From positions 186,001-250,000 of the forward strand of contig QJJF01000002.1 in assembly GCA_003202005.1 (NCBI GenBank): 64,000 nt of DNA. The letters run 5' to 3'. The position numbers and the translations under genes were made by a program. This DNA is from Williamsia faeni (GTDB lineage Bacteria > Actinomycetota > Actinomycetes > Mycobacteriales > Mycobacteriaceae). This document shows positions 28,917 to 41,181 of this stretch, in pieces (position 1 is the stretch's first letter; each line of letters opens with the position of its first letter). The notes below the pieces were generated by a model, which saw nothing but the letters and a program-made list of their open reading frames with translations, had not been told where the DNA came from and ran no database searches.

Positions 28917-28965
28917 AATATCTGTGAATAATATTCTTCTATTGATAGTATCTAGCGAAGATATT
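28917..28965. promoter_or_regulatory. AT-rich ald-aldR operator and promoter region
   Basis: The gap between ald and aldR is strikingly AT-rich for this chromosome. It has a perfect palindrome GAATAATATTC (28926-28936), a wider inverted pair AATATC (28917-28922) and GATATT (28960-28965), and a -10 TAGTAT (28946-28951) for aldR. AldR/Lrp proteins bind such inverted AT-rich sites upstream of ald. Confidence 0.6.
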
Positions 28966-28983
28966 GCGGAAATGGAGGTCGTC

Positions 28984-29472
28984 ATGGCAGTTGAGTCGAA
29001 CAATATTCGGGCCCGGACAGCCGACCTCGATGACATCGATCGGCGACTACTCGCACTGCTGCAGGTCGATGCGCGCATGTCCAACAGTGCGCTGGCCGCC
29101 GAGGTGGGTATAGCGGCGTCCACCTGTCACGGCCGGATTCGTCGCCTCACCGAGATGGGGGTGGTGCGCGGGTTCTTTGCCGACATCGATCCGGCCGCCG
29201 TGGGGCGTCCGCTTCGCGCGATGGTGGCGGTGAGCTTGCAGTCTGATGCTCGCGGGCAGATCCGGAGGTTTGTTGCCGAGATCGCTCGCAAGGACGAGGT
29301 CATCGACGTCTTCTTCTTGTCAGGCGCCGACGATTACCTGCTGCATGTGGCCACCGCCGACACCGAAGCACTGCGCAAGTTCATCGAAATGCTCAATTCT
29401 CGGCCCGAGGTTGCCGGAACCACGACATCCCTGGTGTTCGAGCACGTGCGCGGTTCGGCGCCGATCTTCTGA
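28984..29472 (+). CDS. aldR: Lrp/AsnC family regulator AldR
   Basis: A 162-residue regulator: N-terminal helix-turn-helix (LDDIDRRLLALLQVDARMSNSALAAEVGIAASTCHGRIRRL, described here as residues 12-51) and a C-terminal RAM ligand domain ending EHVRGSAPIF. ATG 28984 is selected because GGAGG (28974-28978) lies five bases upstream; an earlier in-frame ATG at 28924 falls inside the operator. The divergent neighbour ald is the expected target, with alanine as effector by analogy to M. tuberculosis AldR. Confidence 0.93.
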   Translation: MAVESNNIRARTADLDDIDRRLLALLQVDARMSNSALAAEVGIAASTCHGRIRRLTEMGVVRGFFADIDPAAVGRPLRAMVAVSLQSDARGQIRRFVAEIARKDEVIDVFFLSGADDYLLHVATADTEALRKFIEMLNSRPEVAGTTTSLVFEHVRGSAPIF

Positions 29473-29490
29473 ACAGGCCAGAGTTCACAA

Positions 29491-30639
29491 ATGGGCATTC
29501 CAACAGAGGTTGATCACGACGTCATCGTGCTCGGTCTGGGAGGGATGGGCTCAGCTGCGGCGTATCACCTGGCCGCGCGAGGACTCTCCGTGCTCGGCCT
29601 GGAACGCTTCGGTGTGGCGCACGACCGCGGTTCCAGCCATGGCGGCTCCCGCATCATCCGCCAGTCGTACTTCGAGGACCCGGCGTATGTGCCGCTGCTG
29701 CTGCGCTCGTATGAATTGTGGGAAAAGCTCAAGCGGGACAGCGGTTTCGATGTCTATTCGATCACCGGCGGGTTGTTCATCGGACCTGAAGAATCAACGA
29801 CGTTCGCCGGGTCGCTGCAGTCTTCCGAAACGTGGGGCCTCGACCACGAGGTACTCACCGCCCGCGAAGTGCACCAACGGTTTCCGGCCTTCGAACCAGG
29901 AGACCGGCAGATGGCCCTCTTTGAGCAACTGGCCGGGTTTGCCCGGCCGGAACTCACCGTACAGGCCCACATCCGACTGGCAGAACAGGCCGGAGCAGAA
30001 CTGCATTTCGGCGAGCCGGTCCTGTCGTGGAGCTGTGATGACGACGGTGCGAGCGTCGTCACCGCGGCCACAACCCATCGAGCGTCGCACCTGGTGATCT
30101 GTCCTGGTGCCTGGGCTCCGGAATTGCTGTCCGACATCGGTGTCCCGATCCGGATCGAGCGGCAGGTCATGTACTGGATCGATTCGATCGCGGGTTCGGC
30201 GCCCATGGCCGGCGGGCCGATCTACATCCACGAGAACGAGCGGATCGAACAGATCTACGGATTCCCGGCCATCGACGGACCGCGGGGCGGCGCCAAAGCC
30301 GCGTTCTTCCGCAAGGGCACGGATTGCACGCCGGACACCATCGATCGGGTCGTTCATCCCGACGAGAAGGCGGCGATGCTCGAGCGGGTCGGTGAATTGC
30401 TCCCCGGCCTGACCGGAGACGTCCTGGATGCCGCGACCTGCATGTACTCCACGACCCCGGACGAACACTTCGTCGTCGCGCGCCATCCGTGGTTCGACAG
30501 GGTGAATGTCGCCTGTGGATTCTCCGGCCACGGATTCAAGTTCGTACCGGTGATCGGTGAGATCCTCGCCGATCTGGTCATCGACGGTCGCACGGACCAT
30601 CCGATCGGTCTGTTCGATCCGGGTCGACTTCTGCAATGA
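29491..30639 (+). CDS. FAD-dependent amine oxidase (monomeric sarcosine oxidase / SolA type)
   Basis: A 382-residue oxidase that demethylates or deaminates an N-methyl amino acid or similar secondary amine. FAD dinucleotide motif [10 protein letters not shown] at 15-24, [18 protein letters not shown], and Cys317 in [12 protein letters not shown], which aligns with the Cys of monomeric sarcosine oxidase that binds flavin covalently; [15 protein letters not shown] follows. It lies 18 bp after aldR in the same direction, so it may be co-expressed and join alanine or N-methyl amino acid catabolism; that link is inference. Sarcosine and N-methyltryptophan are equally possible substrates. Confidence 0.83.
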   Translation: MGIPTEVDHDVIVLGLGGMGSAAAYHLAARGLSVLGLERFGVAHDRGSSHGGSRIIRQSYFEDPAYVPLLLRSYELWEKLKRDSGFDVYSITGGLFIGPEESTTFAGSLQSSETWGLDHEVLTAREVHQRFPAFEPGDRQMALFEQLAGFARPELTVQAHIRLAEQAGAELHFGEPVLSWSCDDDGASVVTAATTHRASHLVICPGAWAPELLSDIGVPIRIERQVMYWIDSIAGSAPMAGGPIYIHENERIEQIYGFPAIDGPRGGAKAAFFRKGTDCTPDTIDRVVHPDEKAAMLERVGELLPGLTGDVLDAATCMYSTTPDEHFVVARHPWFDRVNVACGFSGHGFKFVPVIGEILADLVIDGRTDHPIGLFDPGRLLQ

Positions 30640-31940
<1,301 letters not shown>

Positions 31941-31953
31941 GTAGGGAGTGTCG

Positions 31954-32409
31954 ATGCCGCGATTGTTGATCGTCCACCACACTCCGTCGCCGTATTGCCA
32001 GGCGATGTTCGAGGCAGTGGTATCCGGCGCGACGGACCCCGAGATCGAGGGGGTGGAGGTGGTGCGGCGCGCGGCGCTGTCGGTCTCCGCCACCGACTTC
32101 CTCGAGGCCGACGGATACCTGCTCGGAACGCCGGCCAACCTCGGCTATATCAGTGGTGCACTCAAGCATGCGTTCGACGGCGCGTACTACCAAATCTTGG
32201 ACTCCACCCAGGGGCGTCCATTCGGCCTGTACGTGCACGGCAACGAGGGCACCGAGGGTGCCGAACGCGCCATCGATCGGATCACCACTGGTCTGGGCTG
32301 GGCCAAAAGCGCCGAATACGTTGTGGTGGCGGGGAAACCGAGCAAAACCGATCTCGAATCATGTTGGGAACTGGGCGCGACGGTCGCTGCTCAGTTGATG
32401 GAAAGTTGA
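31954..32409 (+). CDS. Flavodoxin-like NAD(P)H-dependent reductase (Rv2771c-like)
   Basis: A 151-residue flavodoxin-fold protein. It starts PRLLIVHHTPSPYCQAM, where the TPSPYCQ loop fits the FMN phosphate-binding loop, and has DGYLLGTPANLGYISGALKHAFD (about 48-70), typical of WrbA/NADPH-dependent FMN reductase-like proteins. ATG 31954 is chosen because GGAG (31944-31947) lies six bases upstream. Likely last gene of the dapB operon. Redox partner unknown. Confidence 0.8.
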   Translation: MPRLLIVHHTPSPYCQAMFEAVVSGATDPEIEGVEVVRRAALSVSATDFLEADGYLLGTPANLGYISGALKHAFDGAYYQILDSTQGRPFGLYVHGNEGTEGAERAIDRITTGLGWAKSAEYVVVAGKPSKTDLESCWELGATVAAQLMES

Positions 32410-32539
32410 TCAGTCGAGGCGCGGAGTTGCTCTGCTTGTAAACCGCCGCGAGGATCGATGTCGGACGCTCGCGATATAGTGAAGATTTGCAATGCGAGTT
32501 ACCTGAAAACTGTTGCAGTACAAGCGAAATAAATCTACA

Positions 32540-32555
32540 TCGAACGCTTGTGCGA
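32540..32555. promoter_or_regulatory. Near-consensus SOS (LexA) box upstream of the HNH gene
   Basis: TCGAAC-GCTT-GTGCGA matches the mycobacterial SOS box TCGAAC-N4-GTTCGA at 11 of 12 defined positions and overlaps the -35 of the HNH gene promoter. Confidence 0.6.
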
Positions 32556-32576
32556 ATAGAAATTTGCGGGTACCTT
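32548..32576 (+). promoter_or_regulatory. Promoter of the HNH endonuclease gene (leaderless)
   Basis: -35 TTGTGC (32548-32553), 17-bp spacer, -10 TACCTT (32571-32576), then six bases to ATG 32583. The -35 lies within the SOS-like box. Confidence 0.55.
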
Positions 32577-32582
32577 GGAGTC

Positions 32583-33869
32583 ATGGACTTCGGGGGAATG
32601 TTCGCCAGACTTTCAGATCTGGCAGGGGATGCGGCTTTGGTCGCCGGCGATGACGCGCAGGTGTCATCACGTACGGTGGCGGTTATTCGGCTCAATCATG
32701 TTGTGGAACAGATACTTTTCCGGCTGGTGGGTGAACTCGACACTCGTGGGATCGCCAAGAAGTCGGGGGACGGCTCCACCGCGAGGCTGCTGCAGCAGGC
32801 CGGGATGGCGCCGGTAGTGGCGCATCGATATGTGCGGGTCGGTACCGCGCTAGGCAACATTCCGTCGGTGGCCTCTTATGGCGTCGACGGTGCGCTATCC
32901 GGTGAACATATCGACTCGATTGTGAAGGGCCTCAACCACATTGCGCGTCGCAGCCCAGATCTTCAGGACGTCGACCGTGCCGATTGTGTACGTGGGTTGA
33001 TGGCTGAAGCGTTGACGGCAACACCGGCCGCGGTGTCGGCGCGGGCGAGGCACATGGCGATCGTGTTGTCGCCGCCGGATAAAGAGATCCCTGATGCGGA
33101 GAACCACGAGCTCAACGAGTTCTCGCTCGGGACCGGTGACGACGGACGCAGCCACGGCACGTTGGATCTGGACAACGTGCTGGGCGAGAAACTCCGGGTG
33201 GCGCTCGATCCGTTGTCCAAGCCAGTCCCTGAACCGGACGGTTCACCCGACAGTCGCACGAGTGCTCAAGTGCGCGCGGACGCGCTGGAGCAACTGCTCG
33301 ATTCCTACCTCGATCAAGAAGACCGACCCACCTGTGGCGGCGCGAAACCGCATGTGGTCATGACGCTTTCACCCGAAGGGTTGCAGGCCTTGCAGCTACG
33401 CGGGTTGGGTGAGACAAAGCCACCGGCGTTGCCAGCAACATTCGAATGGACGGGACCGGCATCCGCATCGACAGCCCAGATGGTGGCCTGCGACTCGGTC
33501 ATCACCAAGGTCTTGGTCGACAACAACATGGTGCCGCTCGATGTCGGACGGGACCATCGGACGGTGACGCCGGCGATCCGCAAAGCGTTGATCGCCCGGG
33601 ACCAGGGATGTGCGTTCCCGGGCTGCGGCTGCCCGCCCGGGCGGACGGATGCCCACCACATAGTGCACTGGAGTAAGGGTGGGGTGACCAGCCTGACCAA
33701 CACCGTTCTCCTGTGCCGGCGCCACCACCGGTACATCCATCACATGCGTTGGGAAGTCTTCATCGGTACCGACGGGCATCCCTGGTTCATCAACCCTGAC
33801 GACGCCACCAAAACGCATCTGCGGTCCAACGCTCGCCGCACTCTGACTTCCGACCTCGCCGCCGCGTAA
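32583..33869 (+). CDS. DUF222 / HNH endonuclease domain protein (13E12 family)
   Basis: A 428-residue protein with an N-terminal helical DUF222 domain (about 1-300) and a C-terminal HNH nuclease domain: CAFPGCGCPPGRTDAHHIVHW, then GVTSLTNTVLLCRRHH (about 338-380), with the His pair and Asn intact. This is the REP13E12-type family, multicopy in mycobacteria; several M. tuberculosis members are LexA regulated. Here the promoter carries an SOS-like box. It sits between the dapB operon and thyA and may be an insertion. Role unknown; the C-terminus ends in DLAAA. Confidence 0.85.
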   Translation: MDFGGMFARLSDLAGDAALVAGDDAQVSSRTVAVIRLNHVVEQILFRLVGELDTRGIAKKSGDGSTARLLQQAGMAPVVAHRYVRVGTALGNIPSVASYGVDGALSGEHIDSIVKGLNHIARRSPDLQDVDRADCVRGLMAEALTATPAAVSARARHMAIVLSPPDKEIPDAENHELNEFSLGTGDDGRSHGTLDLDNVLGEKLRVALDPLSKPVPEPDGSPDSRTSAQVRADALEQLLDSYLDQEDRPTCGGAKPHVVMTLSPEGLQALQLRGLGETKPPALPATFEWTGPASASTAQMVACDSVITKVLVDNNMVPLDVGRDHRTVTPAIRKALIARDQGCAFPGCGCPPGRTDAHHIVHWSKGGVTSLTNTVLLCRRHHRYIHHMRWEVFIGTDGHPWFINPDDATKTHLRSNARRTLTSDLAAA

Positions 33870-33988
33870 CCAGCGAGGCCGGAACTGCAAGCCCAGAAAA
33901 CCTACGACGACATATTCCGAGTACCCCAAGCAGTGCAGGAACACCCTGCACAGCTCGACCTTTGACAACTCCATAGTGAAACGCCGTA

Positions 33989-34020
33989 GGCATCGCGGCA
34001 CCACATCGTGCCGCGATGCC
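33989..34020. terminator. Strong hairpin between the HNH gene and thyA
   Basis: A perfect 13-bp GC-rich stem (33989-34001 with 34008-34020) with a 6-nt loop sits 120 bp after the HNH stop. No U-tract follows, which is common for actinobacterial terminators. The rest of the 210-bp gap shows nothing else apart from the thyA -10. Confidence 0.55.
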
Positions 34021-34067
34021 CGGAGCTACACCGGTCGCTCCTTGCACGGTGTATTGGCTCGGTGAAA

Positions 34068-34073
34068 TAGACT
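34068..34073 (+). promoter_or_regulatory. -10 element of thyA (leaderless)
   Basis: TAGACT is seven bases before GTG 34081; a TTGCAC at 34042-34047 may act as a -35 with a long spacer. No ribosome site is seen. Confidence 0.5.
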
Positions 34074-34080
34074 TGGTCCC

Positions 34081-34893
34081 GTGACGGACGCAGTGAAGAT
34101 TCCGACCCCTTATGAGGACCTGCTGCGGCTGGTCCTTGACAGCGGGACACCGAAGGCCGACCGCACGGGCACCGGCACCAGGAGCCTGTTCGGGCACCAG
34201 CTGCGCTATGACCTGTCAGAAGGTTTCCCGCTGATCACCACCAAGCGGGTCCATCTGAAGTCGATCGTCTACGAGTTGCTGTGGTTCCTGCGCGGTGACT
34301 CGAACGTGCGGTGGCTGCAAGAGCACGGCGTCACCATCTGGGACGAATGGGCAGACGCCGAGGGTGAACTCGGGCCCGTCTACGGCGTGCAGTGGCGTAG
34401 CTGGCCGACCCCGTCGGGCGAGCACATCGATCAGATCAGTGCGGCGCTCGACATGCTCCGGACGAATCCCGACTCGCGCCGCAACATCGTCTCGGCCTGG
34501 AACGTCGGAGAAATCCCGCAGATGGCACTCCCGCCGTGCCACGCGTTCTTCCAGTTCTATGTGGCCGACGGCAAACTGTCCTGCCAGCTGTATCAGCGCA
34601 GCGCAGACCTGTTCCTCGGAGTTCCGTTCAACATCGCGTCGTACGCGCTGCTGACCCACATGATGGCGGCGCAGGCCGGCCTCGAGGTCGGAGAGTTCGT
34701 CTGGACCGGCGGAGACTGCCACATCTACGACAACCACATCGAACAGGTCACCAGGCAACTCGCCCGCGACCCGTACCCGTACCCGACGCTGGCGCTGGCC
34801 AAGCGGGATTCGATCTTCGACTACGAGTTCGACGACATCGAGGTGGTCGACTACAAGTACCACCCGGGAATCAAAGCGCCGGTGGCGGTTTAG
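34081..34893 (+). CDS. thyA: Thymidylate synthase ThyA
   Basis: Methylates dUMP with methylene-tetrahydrofolate, yielding dihydrofolate. The 270-residue protein has [19 protein letters not shown] (phosphate-binding Arg), the catalytic Cys153 in [31 protein letters not shown] and HIYDNHIEQ, all intact. Seven bases separate it from dfrA, whose product regenerates tetrahydrofolate. A flavin-dependent synthase, thyX, also lies 2 kb downstream, as in mycobacteria. Confidence 0.97.
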   Translation: MTDAVKIPTPYEDLLRLVLDSGTPKADRTGTGTRSLFGHQLRYDLSEGFPLITTKRVHLKSIVYELLWFLRGDSNVRWLQEHGVTIWDEWADAEGELGPVYGVQWRSWPTPSGEHIDQISAALDMLRTNPDSRRNIVSAWNVGEIPQMALPPCHAFFQFYVADGKLSCQLYQRSADLFLGVPFNIASYALLTHMMAAQAGLEVGEFVWTGGDCHIYDNHIEQVTRQLARDPYPYPTLALAKRDSIFDYEFDDIEVVDYKYHPGIKAPVAV

Positions 34894-34899
34894 CGGCAG

Positions 34900-35400
34900 A
34901 TGACCATCGCACTCATCTGGGCGCAGTCGGCCGACGGTGTGATCGGCCGCGGCGGCGACATGCCGTGGCAACTGTCCGAAGACCAGAAGTATTTTCGTCG
35001 GGTCACCGGCAGACATCCGGTGGTCATGGGCAGGCGCACCTGGGATTCGCTGCCACCACGATTTCGGCCCTTGCCCGGTCGCGAGAATCTGGTGATCACC
35101 CGCACACGTGATTGGCTCGGCGACGGTGCGCGCAGCTTTCCGGACGTCGCGTCGGCGATCTCGGCCGGTCACCAACTCGATGACACCGTCTTCGTGATGG
35201 GTGGTGGCGAAATCTACCGGGCTGCAATAGATCTGGCGGACACCGCCTACGTCACCGAAATCGACGTCGAGGTGCCGGACGGTGATACCCGGGCACCTGA
35301 CCTGGACCCCGAACGGTGGGACCTCTCGGTCGACGAGCCGTGGCAGGAAGCCGAGAACGGCCTTCGGTACCGGTTCCTGAAGTACACGGTCAGGGCGTAG
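34900..35400 (+). CDS. dfrA: Dihydrofolate reductase
   Basis: NADPH-dependent reduction of dihydrofolate; trimethoprim target. The 166-residue protein has IWAQSADGVIGRGGDMPWQLSED with the active-site Asp (about residue 21-26), VMGRRTWDSLPP and the cofactor glycine pair VFVMGGGEIY (about 103). ATG 34900. It follows thyA closely and shares one base with the start of the next gene. Confidence 0.96.
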   Translation: MTIALIWAQSADGVIGRGGDMPWQLSEDQKYFRRVTGRHPVVMGRRTWDSLPPRFRPLPGRENLVITRTRDWLGDGARSFPDVASAISAGHQLDDTVFVMGGGEIYRAAIDLADTAYVTEIDVEVPDGDTRAPDLDPERWDLSVDEPWQEAENGLRYRFLKYTVRA

Positions 35401-36635
35401 TGCCGCGCCGCGATCAGCTGTCAGGCGCGCAGGCGCGTCGAATTGCTTTGGCGGCACAAGGATTCACCGACCGGATACCGGCCGGTGCGGTGAACCGCAA
35501 ACATCTCAGTCGGGTGCTCGAACGAACCCGTCTGTTGCAGATGGATTCGGTGACCGTGGCGGTCCGCGCCCACTACATGCCGATCTTCAGCCGTCTCGGT
35601 GCCTACGATCGCGCCATATTGGAACAGGCTGCCTGGGAACCGGGTCCGCGTCGACCGACCCTGCTGGCCGAATACTGGGCGCACGAGGCCGCGCTGGTGC
35701 CGATCGAACACTGGCCGCTGTTTCGATGGCGGATGGAAGACTTCCGGCACGGCCGTTGGCGCGAAGCCGTGGGCGACCGGAAGGTCACGGCGATGCGCGC
35801 TGTCATCCGCGACACGGTTGCCGAGATCGGGCCCAGCACCAGCGGCATGATCGAGGACCACCTCGGCCACGAGAAACGCCCCAAAAAGGGCACGTGGTGG
35901 GACCGCAGCCAGGTCAAGTACCTCTGCGAGGTGATGTTTGCCGCCGGTGAGCTCTCCGCGACCCGGCGCAACGGATTCACCCGCTACTACGACCTCACCG
36001 AGAACGTCCTGGGGGAGTACGCAACCGTCGAGATCGATCGAGACGACGCGATCCGCGAGCTGGTGCGCGGCTCGGTGACGGCGCTGGGTGTCAGCACCGA
36101 AGCCGACATCCGCGACTACTACCGGCTCAAACCCCAACCCGCGCGCGACGCGCTGGCCGAGTTGTTGTCGGCGGGGGCAATCGAGCAGGTGCAGGTTCAG
36201 GGCTGGTCGAAGCCCGCCTACCTGGACCCGGCCGCCCGGATCCCAAGCGCGGTCACCCGGACCGCATTGCTCAGCCCGTTCGATCCGCTGATCTTCTTCC
36301 GGCCGCGGACCGAGCGGGTCTTCGACTTCCACTACCGCATCGAGATCTATGTTCCCGAGGCCAAAAGGGTGCACGGCTACTACGTTCTGCCGTACCTGAT
36401 GGGCGATCAACTGGTGGCCCGCGTCGACCTGAAAACCGACAGGGCCACCGACCGGCTCCTGGTGCCGGGAGCCTTCTGCGAACCGGGAGCAGATCCGCCG
36501 GTGGTGGCGCAGTCCCTGGCCGCAGACCTCCATGCGATGGCGGTATGGCTCGGTGTCACTCGCGTGGAGGTCGGGGATCGGGGTGATCTCGCGCCGGTTC
36601 TGGCCAGGGCCATCGGATCATCCGTTTTCAGGTGA
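35400..36635 (+). CDS. Winged-helix DNA-binding protein, YcaQ family (HTH_42)
   Basis: A 411-residue protein starting with LSGAQARRIALAAQGF and having LLQMDSVTVAVRAHYMPIFSRLG, WAHEAALVPIEHWPLFRWRM and LSPFDPLIFFRPRTERVFDFHYRIEIY, all typical of the YcaQ/DUF1006 family. E. coli YcaQ is a DNA glycosylase that unhooks interstrand crosslinks; Streptomyces AlkX/AlkZ act likewise. A repair role is inferred. GTG start shares its G with the dfrA TAG. A related gene order is seen in mycobacteria near dfrA only in part. Confidence 0.82.
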   Translation: MPRRDQLSGAQARRIALAAQGFTDRIPAGAVNRKHLSRVLERTRLLQMDSVTVAVRAHYMPIFSRLGAYDRAILEQAAWEPGPRRPTLLAEYWAHEAALVPIEHWPLFRWRMEDFRHGRWREAVGDRKVTAMRAVIRDTVAEIGPSTSGMIEDHLGHEKRPKKGTWWDRSQVKYLCEVMFAAGELSATRRNGFTRYYDLTENVLGEYATVEIDRDDAIRELVRGSVTALGVSTEADIRDYYRLKPQPARDALAELLSAGAIEQVQVQGWSKPAYLDPAARIPSAVTRTALLSPFDPLIFFRPRTERVFDFHYRIEIYVPEAKRVHGYYVLPYLMGDQLVARVDLKTDRATDRLLVPGAFCEPGADPPVVAQSLAADLHAMAVWLGVTRVEVGDRGDLAPVLARAIGSSVFR

Positions 36636-36722
36636 GGAGCAGTGGTCGAGGTCGATCGCATGTCCGCCCCCGTAGTGGTGGACAATCGATGGGGCGTGGA
36701 CCGATAGGAAAGAGGATCTGCA

Positions 36723-40433
<3,711 letters not shown>

Positions 40434-40465
40434 CGCTCTGCGCCACAAGGGTGGTCGGCGCCACA

Positions 40466-40471
40466 TAGGGT
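40466..40471 (+). promoter_or_regulatory. -10 element of the TIGR03085 gene (leaderless)
   Basis: TAGGGT lies six bases before ATG 40478; no ribosome site is present in the gap. Confidence 0.5.
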
Positions 40472-40477
40472 GTTGAC

Positions 40478-41098
40478 ATGACGATTGCCCGAGATGAACG
40501 TGCAGCACTTGTGACCACCCTCCGTGCCGTCGGACCCGACGCCCCCACCCTCTGTGAGGGGTGGACGACCCGGGATCTGACCGCTCACATGATCGTGCGC
40601 GAATATCGCCTGGATGCCTCGCCGGGCATCCTGATTTCGGCGTTTGCCGGTCACACGAAGTCGGTGCAGGACAAAGCCGCGGAGGCGGACTGGGAGTCAA
40701 TGCTCGCCAAGTTCGCGGCCGGACCGCCGCTGTACTCACCGATGAAGCTGATCGACCGTTTTGTGAACGTCTCCGAGTATTTCGTTCACCACGAAGACGT
40801 CCGCCGCGCCGCGGGGGCGTGGGAGCCCCGGACCATCAGCGCCGAAGCGAACAAGGCGATCCTCACGCCGCTGAAGCCGATGGCGAAAAGGGTGATCTCC
40901 AAGTCGCCGGCAACTGTTGAATTGGTCACCCCCGACGGCGAGCAGGTGGCCACCGGGGGCACCGGACCCTCGGTTCGGGTGGTCGGGGAACCCTTGGAAT
41001 TGTTGCTGTTCTCGTTCGGACGAGCCCAGACGCGTTTGGATTTCGAGGGCGACGCCGATGCGGTCGCCGCAGTGAAAGCAGCCAAGCGCGGTTTCTAG
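40478..41098 (+). CDS. TIGR03085-type DinB/mycothiol-dependent maleylpyruvate isomerase-like protein
   Basis: A 206-residue protein with LCEGWTTRDLTAHMIVREYR (about 28-47; His likely metal ligand), and NVSEYFVHHEDVRRA (about 97-111; two further His). This is the helical-bundle DinB-like fold used by actinobacterial metal- and mycothiol-dependent enzymes; I recognise it as the TIGR03085 family (C-terminal SCP-like part about 130-200). The substrate is unknown. It stands between rnj and ftsK with its own promoter. Confidence 0.78.
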   Translation: MTIARDERAALVTTLRAVGPDAPTLCEGWTTRDLTAHMIVREYRLDASPGILISAFAGHTKSVQDKAAEADWESMLAKFAAGPPLYSPMKLIDRFVNVSEYFVHHEDVRRAAGAWEPRTISAEANKAILTPLKPMAKRVISKSPATVELVTPDGEQVATGGTGPSVRVVGEPLELLLFSFGRAQTRLDFEGDADAVAAVKAAKRGF

Positions 41099-41168
41099 GA
41101 CCATCACGAATCCGACACGCAACCTCGTTGCAAGTGTTGTAGATGAGGTCTGTGTGACTGTTGCCTAC

Positions 41169-41174
41169 TAAGGT
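41169..41174 (+). promoter_or_regulatory. -10 element of ftsK (leaderless)
   Basis: TAAGGT lies seven bases before ATG 41182. This spacing, and the lack of a Shine-Dalgarno, selects 41182 over the upstream TTG at 41161. Confidence 0.5.
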
Positions 41175-41181
41175 GGCACCC

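Noticed and set aside
32410-32582. Insertion sequence or attachment site flanking the HNH gene
   Set aside because: The 13E12 family can be mobile, but I found no terminal inverted repeats or target duplication around 32410-34080.
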